Assembly (NCBI RefSeq): GCF_963678635.1
Contig: NC_087063.1
Coordinates: 42,668,759-42,732,758, forward strand
Direction: 5' to 3'
DNA length: 64,000 nt
Origin: Symsagittifera roscoffensis
Lineage: Eukaryota; Xenacoelomorpha; Acoela; Convolutidae
Shown here: in pieces, positions 24,781-35,263 of the stretch
Layout of the letters: every line of letters begins with the position of its first letter
Numbering within the stretch: the stretch's first letter is position 1
The notes under the pieces: generated by a model
The model's input: the letters and a program-made list of their open reading frames with translations, nothing else
Told to the model about the DNA's origin: nothing
Databases searched by the model: none
Made by a program: the position numbers and the translations under genes

Positions 24781-27700
24781 AGGTGTTGGGACACTTCGTA
24801 CTGTCCCAGAACCTTTCTTAACCCTCTTAGGTCCCTTCGCTTAAGTTTTGGGTCATTTCGTACCGTCCCAGGACTTTTCTGAACCCTCCTAGGACCCTTT
24901 GCTTTAGTGTTGGGACACTTCCTACTGTCCCGGGATTTTTCTGAACCCTCCTAGGATCCTTCGCTCAGGTGTTGGGACACTTCGTACTGTGCCTGGACTT
25001 TTCTGAACCCTCCTAGGACCCTTTGCTTAAGTGTTGGGACACTTCGTACTGTCCCAGGACTTTTCTGAACCCTCCTAGGAGACTTCGCTCCAGTGTTGGG
25101 ACACTTCGTACTGTCCCAGAACCTTTCTTAACCCTCTTAGGTCCCTTCGCTTAAGTGTTGGGTCATTTCGTACCGTCCCAGAACTTTTTGATCCCTCCTA
25201 GGACCCTTTGCTCTAGTGTTGGGACACTTCGTACTGTCCCAGGACTTTTCTGAACCCTCCTAGGACCCTTTGCTTAAGTGTTGGGACACTTCGTTGCTGT
25301 CCCGGGATTTTTTGAACTCTCCTAGGACCCTTCGCTGAAGTGTTGGGACACTTCGTACTGTCCCAGAACCTTTCTTAACCCTCTTAGGTCCCTTCGCTTA
25401 AGTGTTGGGTCATTTCGTACCGTCCCAGAACTTTTTTTGAAACCTCCTAGGACCCTTTGCTCTAGTGTTGGGACACTTCGTACTGTCCCAGGACTTTTCT
25501 TAACCCTCCTAGGGCCCTTCGCTCAATTGTTGGGACACTTCGTACTGTCCCAGGACTTTTCTGAACCCTCCTAGGACCCTTCGCTCAAGTGTTGGGACAC
25601 TTCGTACTGTCCCAGGGCTTTTCTGAACCCTCTTGGGAGACTTCGCTCCAGTGTTGGGACACTTCGTTGCTGTCCCAGGACTTTTCTGGACTCTCCTAGG
25701 ACCCTTCGCTCAAGTGTTGGGACACTTCGTACTGTCCCAGAACCTTTCTTAACCCTCTTAGGTCCCTTCGCTTAAGTGTTGGGTCATTTCGTACCGTCCC
25801 AGAACTTTTTTGAACCCTCCTAGGACCCTTGGCTCTAGTGTTCGGACACTTCCTACTGTCCCAGGATTTTTCTGAACCCTCCTAGGAGATTTCGCTCCAG
25901 TGTTGGGACACTTCGTTGCTGTCCCAGGACTTTTCTGAACCCTCCGAGAACCCTTCGCTCAAGTGTTGCGACGTTTCGTTACTGTCCCTGGACTTTTCTG
26001 AACCCTCCTAGGAGACTTCGCTCCAGTGTTGGGACACTTCGTTGCTGTCCCGGGATTTTTCTGAACCCTCCTAGGATCCTTCGCTCAGGTGTTGGGACAC
26101 TTCGTACTGTCCCAGAACCTTTCTTAACCCTCTTAGGTCCCTTCGCTTAAGTTTTGGGTCATTTCGTACCGTCCCAGGACTTTTCTGAACCCTCCTAGGA
26201 CCCTTTGCTTTAGTGTTGGGACACTTCCTACTGTCCCGGGATTTTTCTGAACCCTCCTAGGATCCTTCGCTCAGGTGTTGGGACACTTCGTACTGTCCCT
26301 GGACTTTTCTGAACCCTCCTAGGACCCTTTGCTTAAGTGTTGGGACACTTCGTACTGTCCCAGGACTTTTCTGAACCCTCCTAGGAGACTTCGCTCCAGT
26401 GTTGGGACACTTCGTACTGTCCCAGAACCTTTCTTAACCCTCTTAGGTCCCTTCGCTTAAGTGTTGGGTCATTTCGTACCGTCCCAGAACTTTTTGATCC
26501 CTCCTAGGACCCTTTGCTCTAGTGTTGGGACACTTCGTACTGTCCCAGGACTTTTCTGAACCCTCCTAGGACCCTTTGCTTAAGTGTTGGGACACTTCGT
26601 TGCTGTCCCGGGATTTTTTGAACTCTCCTAGGACCCTTCGCTGAAGTGTTGGGACACTTCGTACTGTCCCAGAACCTTTCTTAACCCTCTTAGGTCCCTT
26701 CGCTTAAGTGTTGGGTCATTTCGTACCGTCCCAGAACTTTTTTTGAAACTTCCTAGGACCCTTTGCTCTAGTGTTGGGACACTTCGTACTGTCCCAGGAC
26801 TTTTCTTAACCCTCCTAGGACCCTTCGCTCAATTGTTGGGACACTTCGTACTGTCCCAGGACTTTTCTGAACCCTCCTAGGACCCTTCGCTCAAGTGTTG
26901 GGACACTTCGTACTGTCCCAGGGCTTTTCTGAACCCTCTTGGGAGACTTCGCTCCAGTGTTGGGACACTTCGTTGCTGTCCCAGGACTTTTCTGGACTCT
27001 CCTAGGACCCTTCGCTCAAGTGTTGGGACACTTCGTACTGTCCCAGAACCTTTCTTAACCCTCTTAGGTCCCTTCGCTTAAGTGTTGGGTCATTTCGTAC
27101 CGTCCCAGAACTTTTTTGAACCCTCCTAGGACCCTTGGCTCTAGTGTTCGGACACTTCCTACTGTCCCAGGATTTTTCTGAACCCTCCTAGGAGATTTCG
27201 CTCCAGTGTTGGGACACTTCGTTGCTGTCCCAGGACTTTTCTGAACCCTCCGAGAACCCTTCGCTCAAGTGTTGCGACGTTTCGTTACTGTCCCTGGACT
27301 TTTTTGAACCCTCCTAGGAGACTTCGCTCCAGTGTTGGGACACTTCGTTGCTGTCCCGGGATTTTTCTGAACCCTCCTAGGATCCTTCGCTCAGGTGTTG
27401 GGACACTTCGTACTGTCCCAGAACCTTTCTAAACCCTCTTAGGTCCCTTCGATTAAGTTTTGGGTCATTTCGTACCGTCCCAGGACTTTTCTGAACCCTC
27501 CTAGGACCCTTTGCTTTAGTGTTGGGACACTTCCTACTGTCCCGGGATTTTTCTGAACCCTCCTAGGATCCTTCGCTCAGGTGTTGGGACACTTCGTACT
27601 GTCCCTGGACTTTTCTGAACCCTCCTAGGACCCTTTGCTTAAGTGTTGGGACACTTCGTACTGTCCCAGGACTTTTCTGAACCCTCCTAGGAGACTTCGC

Positions 27701-28640
27701 TCCAGTGTTGGGACACTTCGTACTGTCCCAGAACCTTTCTTAACCCTCTTAAGTCCCTTCGCTTAAGTGTTGGGTCATTTCGTACCGTCCCAGAACTTTT
27801 TGATCCCTCCTAGGACCCTTTGCTCTAGTGTTGGGACACTTCGTACTGTCCCAGGACTTTTCTGAACCCTCCTAGGACCCTTTGCTTAAGTGTTGGGACA
27901 CTTCGTTGCTGTCCCGGGATTTTTTGAACTCTCCTAGGACCCTTCGCTGAAGTGTTGGGACACTTCGTACTGTCCCAGAACCTTTCTTAACCCTCTTAGT
28001 TCCCTTCGCTTAAGTGTTGGGTCATTTCGTACCGTCCCAGAACTTTTTTTGAAACCTCCTAGGACCCTTTGCTCTAGTGTTGGGACACTTCGTACTGTCC
28101 CAGGACTTTTCTTAACCCTCCTAGGACCCTTCGCTCAATTGTTGGGACACTTCGTACTGTCCCAGGACTTTTCTGAACCCTCCTAGGACCCTTCGCTCAA
28201 GTGTTGGGACACTTCGTACTGTCCCAGGGCTTTTCTGAACCCTCTTGGGAGACTTCGCTCAAGTGTTGGGACACTTCGTACTGTCCCAGAACCTTTCTTA
28301 ACCCTCTTAGGTCCCTTCGCTTAAGTGTTGGGTCATTTCGTACCGTCCCAGAACTTTTTTGAACCCTCCTAGGACCCTTGGCTCTAGTGTACGGACACTT
28401 CCTACTGTCCCAGGATTTTTCTGAACCCTCCTAGGAGATTTCGCTCCAGTGTTGGGACACTTCGTTGCTGTCCTAGGACTTTTCTGAACCCTCCGAGAAC
28501 CCTTCGCTCAAGTGTTGCGACGTTTCGTTACTGTCCCTGGACTTTTCTGAACCCTCCTAGGAGACTTCGCTCCAGTGTTGGGACACTTCGTTGTTGTCCC
28601 AGGACTTTTCTGAACCCTCCTAGGACCTTCGCTCAAGTGT
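24720..28640. repeat. Higher-order repeat: 3 x 1306 bp (21 units)
   Basis: Three copies of a 21-unit block. The private variant GCTGAAGTGTTGGG occurs at 25,334, 26,640 and 27,946, and GCTTTAGTGTTGGG occurs in step near 24,901, 26,207 and 27,512. Both give 1306-bp spacing. The third copy is slightly shortened near its end. This is the longest higher-order period in the array. Confidence 0.85.
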
Positions 28641-29599
28641 TGGGACCCCTCGTACTGTCCCAGGACTTTTCTGAACCCTCTTAGGAGACTTCGCTCCAGT
28701 GTTGGGACACTTCGTTGCTGTCCCCTTGATTTTTCTGAACCCTCCTAGGATCCTTCGCTCAGGTGTTGGGACACTTCGTACTGTCCCTGGACTTTTCTGA
28801 ACCCTCCTAGGACCTTCGCTCAAGTGTTGGGACCCCTCGTACTGTCCCAGGACTTTTCTGAACCCTCTTAGGAAACTTTGCTCCAGTGTTGGGACACTTC
28901 GTTGCTGTCCCCTTGATTTTTCTGAACCCTCCTAGGATCCTTCGCTCAGGTGTTGGGACACTTCGTACTGTCCCAGGACTTTTCTGAACCCTCTTAGGAG
29001 ACTTCGCTCCAGTGTTGGGACACTTCGTTGCTGTCCCGGGATTTTTCTGAACTCTCCTAGGACCCTTCGCTCAAGTGTTGGGACACTTCGTACTGTCCCA
29101 GAACCTTTCTTAACCCTCTTAGGTCCCTTCGCTTAAGTGTTGGGTCATTTCGTACCGTCCCAGAACTTTTCTGAACCCTCCTAGGACCCTCTGCTCTAGT
29201 GTTGGGACACTTCCTACTGTCCCAGGACTTTTCTGAACCCTCCGAGAACCCTTCGCTCCAGTGTTGGGACACTTCGTTGTTGTCCCAGGACTTTTCTGAA
29301 CCCTCCTAGGACCTTCGCTCAAGTGTTGGGATCCCTCGTACTGTCCCAGGACGTTTCTGAACCCTCTTAGGAGACTTTGCTCCAGTGTTGGGACACTTCG
29401 TTGCTGTCCCCTTGATTTTTCTGAACCCTCCTAGGATCCTTCGCTCAGGTGTTGGGACACTTCGTACTGTCCCTGGACTTTTCTGAACCCTCCTAGGACC
29501 CTTTGCTTAAGTGTTGGGACACTTCGTACTGTCCGTGGACTTTTCTGAACCCTCCTAGGAGACTTCGCTCAAGTGTTGGGACCCTTCGTACTGTCCCAG

Positions 29600-31250
29600 G
29601 ACTTTTCTGAACCCTCTTAGGAGACTTCGCTCCAGTGTTGGGACACTTCGTTGCTGTCCCGGGATTTTTCTGAACCCTCCTAGGATCCTTCGCTCAGGTG
29701 TTGGGACACTTCGTACTGTCCCTGGACTTTTCTGAACCCTCCTAGGACCCTTTGCTTAAGTGTTGGGACACTTCGTACTGTCCCAGGACTTTTGTGAACC
29801 GTCTTAGGAGACTTCGCTCCAGTGTTGGGACACTTCGTTGCTGTCCCGGGATTTTTCTGAACTCTCCTAGGACCCTTCGCTCAAGTGTTGGGACACTTCT
29901 TACTGTCCCAGAACCTTTCTTAACCCTCTTAGGTCCCTTCGCTTAAGTGTTGGGTCATTTCGTACCGTCCCAGAACTTTTTTTAACCCTCGTAGGACCCT
30001 TTTCTCTAGTGTTGGGACACTTCGTACTGTCCCAGGACTTTTCTGAACCCTCCTAAGACCCTTTGCTTAAGTGTTGGGACACCTCGTACTGTCCCAGGAC
30101 TTTTCTGAACCCACCTAGGAGACTTCGCTCCAGTGTTGGGACACTTCGTAGTGTCCCAGAACCTTTCCTAACCCTCTTAGGTCCCTTCGCTTAAGTGTTG
30201 GGTCATTTCGTACCGTCCCAGGACTTTTCTGAACCCTCCTAGGAGACTTCGCTCCAGTGTTGGGACACTTCGTTACTGTCCCAGGACTTTTCTTAACCCT
30301 CCTAGGACCCTTCGCTCAGGTGTTGGGACACTTCGTACTGTCCCTGGACTTTTCTTAACCCTCCTAGGACCCTTTGCTTAAGTGTTGGGACACTTCGTAC
30401 TGTCCCTGGACTTTTCTGAACCCTCCTAGGAGACTTCGCTCAAGTGTTGGGACCCTTCGTACTGTCCCAGGACTTTTCTGAACCCTCTTAGGAGACTTCG
30501 CTCCAGTGTTGGGACACTTCGTTGCTGTCCCGGGATTTTTCTGAACCCTCCTAGGATCCTTCGCTCAGGTGTTGGGACACTTCGTACTGTCCCTGGACTT
30601 TTCTGAACCCTCCTAGGACCCTTTGCTTAAGTGTTGGGACACTTCGTACTGTCCCAGGACTTTTGTGAACCGTCTTAGGAGACTTCGCTCCAGTGTTGGG
30701 ACACTTCGTTGCTGTCCCGGGATTTTTCTGAACTCTCCTAGGACCCTTCGCTCAAGTGTTGGGACACTTCGTACTGTCCCAGAACCTTTCTTAACCCTCT
30801 TAGGTCCCTTCGCTTAAGTGTTGGGTCATTTCGTACCGTCCCAGAACTTTTTTTAACCCTCGTAGGACCCTTTTCTCTAGTGTTGGGACACTTCGTACTG
30901 TCCCAGGACTTTTCTGAACCCTCCTAAGACCCTTTGCTTAAGTGTTGGGACACCTCGTACTGTCCCAGGACTTTTCTGAACCCACCTAGGAGACTTCGCT
31001 CCAGTGTTGGGACACTTCGTAGTGTCCCAGAACCTTTCCTAACCCTCTTAGGTCCCTTCGCTTAAGTGTTGGGTCATTTCGTACCGTCCCAGGACTTTTC
31101 TGAACCCTCCTAGGAGACTTCGCTCCAGTGTTGGGACACTTCGTTACTGTCCCAGGACTTTTCTTAACCCTCCTAGGACCCTTCGCTCAATTGTTGGGAA
31201 ACTTCGTACTGTCCCAGGACTTTTCTGAACCCTCCTAGGACCCTTTGCTC
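29600..31250. repeat. Higher-order repeat: 2 x 871 bp (14 units)
   Basis: Blocks containing the variants TTTTGTGAACCGTCTTAGG and AACCCACCTAGGAGAC repeat with an 871-bp offset (frame starts at 29,752 and 30,623). The unit order differs from the 14-unit block at 23-24.8 kb, so it arose independently. Confidence 0.78.
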
Positions 31251-31450
31251 AAGTGTTGGGACACTTCTTACTGTCCCCGGACTTTTCTAAACACACCTAG
31301 GAGACTTCGCTCGGGTGTTGGGATACTCGGATCTCTAGTTCTTTAGTGTTGGGACACTTCGTTACTGTCCCAGGACTTATCTGAACCCTTCTAGAAGACT
31401 TCGCTTGGTTGTTGGGAAACTTCGATATCCTGTGCTTTAGTTTTGGGATA

Positions 31451-32975
31451 CTTCAATCACTATCCCAGGACCAAGTTTTGGGACACTTAGATCACTATCC
31501 CACGGCTGCCGGCCAGTTTCTTCCAACCTTGTAGCTCAAGGGTTTCTTCGTCTGATTGATGATTTCCCCTTTACCTTGTGTCGAGTATTGGGATATCTGA
31601 TCCACTATCTCAGTACTACTTCTAGTGCTCTTAGTATTAAAAAGTCCCCAAACCCAATCCTGTTTACCAAAAAGTTAATTACAATTACCTTCCCCTTATT
31701 ACCTATATTAGTGCCTCATGGTTGCCGATTCGTTATAAGCCAATAAAGTTAGATCCGAAAACTTATAAACTTAAATGAGAAAAATGATGAAAAACAGAAA
31801 GATGAGTATACCAAATTTTAAAGGCGACCAATGCCGTCTTTTGTAAAAAAAAAAATGGCTGGTACCTGTTGTCACGCATTTTTCCTCCCCCTTACTAGCA
31901 GTCTTATGGGATATTCTCCTTTTGGGATCCAAAAACTGTCTATTTCCGATCTCCCCACCCGATCTGGCCAGGTTACCTACCTTAATTCGATCTTAAATTT
32001 TGATATTCTTACGTTGCTAGTCTTGTTCTGAGTCTAAAGATGGGTCTACTAATGTAATTTAAATGACGATATCGATTGTATAGTTACTATATTGTGTCCC
32101 CCTTTTTACAATTATCAACCACCAACCTCTATCTTAACCAGCCCCCTTCTAACCTCCCCCTATCTAGCTCCCCACTTAAGCCGAAAATTACCCTAAGAGC
32201 GATGGGTGCTTAACCTCTCGAGAGAAGGTCCGTAGAACCTGTTTCCAAGCTCTGCTCAAGTAAAAATTTTTCCTCAAAACAGTGGTTGTCCGCCTATTCA
32301 ATTTTACACTTATCTCCTATTATGTAAAGTGGATTTTAACGGTACCCGTTTGACCAAACAGAACACCTCTGTTTGCCCTTCTCTGTTTGCTCTGATTCGC
32401 TGCTGGATGTCTCCTTGGCGTGTCCTCTGTTTCTCAGGTCTCTTTCCTGGAACCACTTTCCAACTTGGCTAATCACCTGTTCCAGTCAAGTCTCCCAGTG
32501 GTCCGCTGAAGTTGCAAGCTAACTGAAAACCCTTACAACGTCCCAGACTCACTCGGGCACCTGTACAAAGTTGCTGATTTGATTGAGACGATCGGTCTTA
32601 ATGGAAAACAGTATTGGGTATACTAGTTTAATTAATATAAAGGTTTCATCCACCATATCTGATATCAAAGCCACTGTCCTTTATTGATTTTTTTTACAGT
32701 TTTTTGTTCCTATTTCATGTCTTTTTTTAGTTTTTTGTTTCGTTTTTTGTCTTTTACATGTTTTTTGTCCCCTAGTGGCCCTCTTACTCGGTTAGCTAGG
32801 CCTCGTTTTGGAAAACGCACCCGGAAATTTTCTGAAGTTTTCTTAAAAAGCTATCAAGGTACAACCAGAAGGTGGACACATTCCTGTCAAACCGTACCAC
32901 CGGTACTCTAGAATGCGCATGTAGCCCGGAGCTGTGTCAAGTGGGTTCGACTCCGTAGTTACGATGTCGTAAAAA
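31451..32975. other. Non-coding stretch: remainder of copy A leader
   Basis: No coding frame is supported. From the array side it holds degenerate satellite traces (GTATTGGGATATCTGATC near 31.59 kb), then AT-rich unique DNA. A long T-rich tract follows (32.68-32.77 kb, with TTTTTTTTACAG), then a segment leading to the primer-binding-site candidate. The same series (T-rich tract, then TTTTCGG/TTTTGG segment, then ACACCCAGG.GCGCCA) occurs at 54.9-55.29 kb before the other LTR-like block, supporting its identity as a retroelement leader. Confidence 0.55.
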
Positions 32976-32990
32976 CACCCAGGGGCGCCA
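32976..32990 (-). promoter_or_regulatory. Candidate primer-binding site (copy A)
   Basis: On the minus strand this reads TGGCGCCCCTGGGTG. TGGCGCC is the usual start of a primer-binding site complementary to the 3' end of a tRNA (tRNA-Lys in several Ty3/gypsy elements and retroviruses). It lies 11 nt beyond a TGTTACA (minus strand) at 33,008-33,002, a typical LTR end. A matching motif stands in the same position at 55,271. The tRNA identity is inferred from the first eight bases only. Confidence 0.5.
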
Positions 32991-33001
32991 TAAAAACACT
33001 T

Positions 33002-34905
33002 TGTAACAGTCGCATGTTAAATCACATATGAGGGTAAAAATGGATCAACCTAAAAACTCTCCTAACTCAACATAACAATATAAAGCAAACTCAAGAAATA
33101 TAAATTAGGTACTCACATACCGACATGGCCTCTAGAATCGAGTAACTAAATCGTAAAGCAACTGTAGAATTAACAGGATAATTAAGTTTAACTCGAGAAG
33201 ATTGAAATGAATAAGGTTTTACTCAAGAAACAAGTTTTGGGTTTGGACCATTGGGCAGCTTCAGCTGTCCACCTTTCCACCGAAGGTTCACTCTGGTCCA
33301 CTTCTCTTCTCTCCACTCGCGATCACTCTGCCTTCTGCCAAGATTAAGATAGCTCTACTCCGTTCGATTTTGTCTGGAAATTGCGAATAGCAATTTCCCG
33401 CTGCTAATTTTCAACTACTTTACCACGCTTGTAGTTCGTTCGGCTCTTCTGATCTTATTTTCTAGTCTTTTCAGTTGTCGCGAGAAACTTGTGCATGATT
33501 GGCTCAATTCGTTTTTTTGAAAAATTTTATTTTACCCCAAAATACTGTTTCTAAAACGTTGCTCAAGATCAAACTTGTAACATTCGCCCGGAAGATACAT
33601 ATCGACGGAGAACAAAACTAAGTCCTAAGACGACTGGCTAACGTCTAAACAGAGCTTTGCATGCTTTTTACTGTCTTTACCAAGCCAGTACTTTCGGTGG
33701 TCTTTCTAACATCGGGTCGACAAAAAACGTTACTGCTTTCGGCTTCGGTCAAAACACTCAAATTAACTTAATTACATGCAAAAATAGTGAGCTCATGGCT
33801 GGGTCTCAGTATCCCCAGACCACGAGGTCACTCCTAAAAACAAGGCTACTAATTATTTATAATATTACAATTGTTTTTGTTCAGTAGATAAAAATCATCA
33901 TCTCCATCGAAGATGGATCAACCCTTTCCCCCAACTCCTAGCTTCTCATCTTAGTAGAATGAATTCAGATGTTAAATAAATTCAATTCAGAACATGACAG
34001 GGAAGCTAAAAGTTCATATAAGATGATAAAAGTTTCAGTCTCGAAACCCCTCCTGATTCTCGAATCCACTGAATCAAGCACGTTAAGCTTCATTTCTCTA
34101 TAACCCGGAGGGCTGGTTTCCACCCCTCACTGTTGTTAGCAACTGCCTTGCAACTATTGTAGCGACACACTAGTTGCAACTTGGAGCGGTCTCTGCTACT
34201 TCTGCTTTTCTCTGATTCTGATTCTAAATTTTCTCGTTGTTGTCGTCGTCGCAACTATCGTTGTTGTGTTTCGTTTCGGTTTTTTCTCCAAAATGGCCGT
34301 TTTTGACGTTTCTTAGAATTGTTATGTCATCAATTCGAATTTTTAAAATTTATCAATTCCCAAATCCTTCGGCCTTCCCGATTTGTCCAATCGTTCGAAA
34401 AACACTCTTTTTCCTTCAAAATCGCCAATTCGGAAGGTTCACTGCTAAAATTTCGAATATGCTGAATCTGCATTTTGATCCATTCTGGTCGAATGTCACA
34501 TACTCCCCGGACAGTCCGGTCAATGTCCTCATTGAATCTCGCAATGTTCATAAAATAGGTACAATGTCATCGAACAGAATTTACAAAATGCACGAAATTA
34601 CTTTTATCCACGTCACATCGACTCACAGCAGAATATAACTGACATTATACTACATCACTATAGCCTTCAAATTCTTCACTAATCTGAGGAAATGACTTAA
34701 GATAAAACATATTTTCTGACTTCCAACGTCAACGTCCCGATTAAAATTTTTTCTCTTAGATTTAAAAAGTGTTCGCTTGCAGGACAGCTCTGCCAACCAA
34801 CAAGCTAAAATTATCCTACTATGCCTCTCCCTTCGGAAATCTTGCTTGTTATTGTCCTGAATACTAAAACTAAGAAACTCTGTGGTTAGAAAGAACAATG
34901 AAACA
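33002..34905 (-). repeat. LTR-like block between copies B and A
   Basis: Non-coding, about 1.9 kb. The outer end is TGTAACAG (plus strand) next to the primer-binding-site candidate. The proposed other end is GAAACA at 34,905, next to a minus-strand purine run GAAGAGGGAGA that would serve as polypurine tract. An alternative purine run is at 35,201-35,214. From 33,578 (TGTAACATTCGCCCGG) to 34,490 it is very similar to 55,383-56,300, and from 34,490 onward to 57,390 onward. The 33,002-33,577 part has no close match at the other block and may descend from copy A's own LTR. A TATA-like TTATATGAAC (minus) lies near 34.02 kb. Edges are tentative. Confidence 0.6.
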
Positions 34906-35263
34906 ATCTCCCTCTTCGAGAGATTACCCAAGCCTCTCATATCACCACAAAGTGATCAGTTCTCCTATTTGATTAAAAACAGTCATGCAGGCTGGAATAT
35001 TTAAATATACTCTTTCACTCAAGCCCTTCTAAATAAATAGTAAGTAAGTGTCTCTAAAGCCACTTAACTAAAATCAAAATGCAAATTTATAAATGCAACA
35101 ATTTCAAAACTCAACTAAATGTTTCAGTTTTCAATTACAACTTGGTTGCTTGGTTTCTCACTTGAGTTTTTTCACACACATAAAACAATCTGGAGTTTTA
35201 CTTTCTTTTTCTTCGTCACTCCTTTGTTTTCACCTTTTTGCCTCTTGTTCTTTTGACCGTTTT
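34906..35263 (-). other. Copy B 3' untranslated region
   Basis: Lies between the stop of the giant frame (TGA at 35,264) and the LTR-like block. It is nearly identical to 57,812-58,169 of copy C. It contains the pyrimidine run CTTTCTTTTTCTTC at 35,201-35,214, a purine tract on the sense strand and a possible polypurine tract. No gene is seen. Confidence 0.55.

Larger units (their letters stand above)
12760..31450. repeat. ~62-bp satellite array, about 300 units
   Basis: A continuous tandem array. The core unit reads CCTCCTAGGACCCTTCGCTC, AAGTGTTGGGACACTTCGTA, CTGTCCCAGGACTTTTCTGA, AC, with units of 61-64 bp. Recurrent unit types differ at a few diagnostic sites: TTGCTGTCCC for TACTGTCCC, TTGGGTCATTTCGTACCG, TTGCGACGTTTCG, and TTAACCCTCTTAGGTCC. 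Units degenerate at both edges (12.76-12.9 kb and 31.27-31.62 kb), the usual pattern for arrays homogenised from the middle. Most units can form a TGGGACA/TGTCCCA hairpin. Because 62 is not a multiple of three, the many 65-77-codon frames across it are artefacts of about three units each. It lies between the copy A coding region and the copy A primer-binding-site candidate. Confidence 0.97.

Noticed and set aside
12761-30817. Dozens of 64-103-codon open frames on both strands with LRSSVGTLRCCPRTFLNPP- or KVLGQYEVSQHLSEGS-like products
   Set aside because: They are translations of about three 62-bp satellite units each. The frame shifts every unit, both strands are equally open, and there is no start context or codon pattern.
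12760-31450. CRISPR-like array
   Set aside because: Units are contiguous variants of one 62-bp sequence with no unique spacers and no cas genes; the setting is eukaryotic.
32941-32954. tRNA gene suggested by a GGTTCGACTCC B-box-like string
   Set aside because: No matching A box, anticodon stem or pairing acceptor arm at the right distance. A T-arm-like string alone, next to a primer-binding site, is not a tRNA.
33657-33887. Plus-strand frame repeated at 55,466 and 56,559 (LYQASTFGG...TKNVTAFGF)
   Set aside because: It recurs because the LTR-like units are repeated. It is opposite to the element's sense strand and the frame and ends differ between units, so coding is not supported.
34650-34940. 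Minus-strand 96-codon frame, also at 57,577-57,846
   Set aside because: Present in both LTR-like blocks through shared ancestry; it crosses the proposed LTR edge and its C-terminal end differs. Coding is possible but unsupported.
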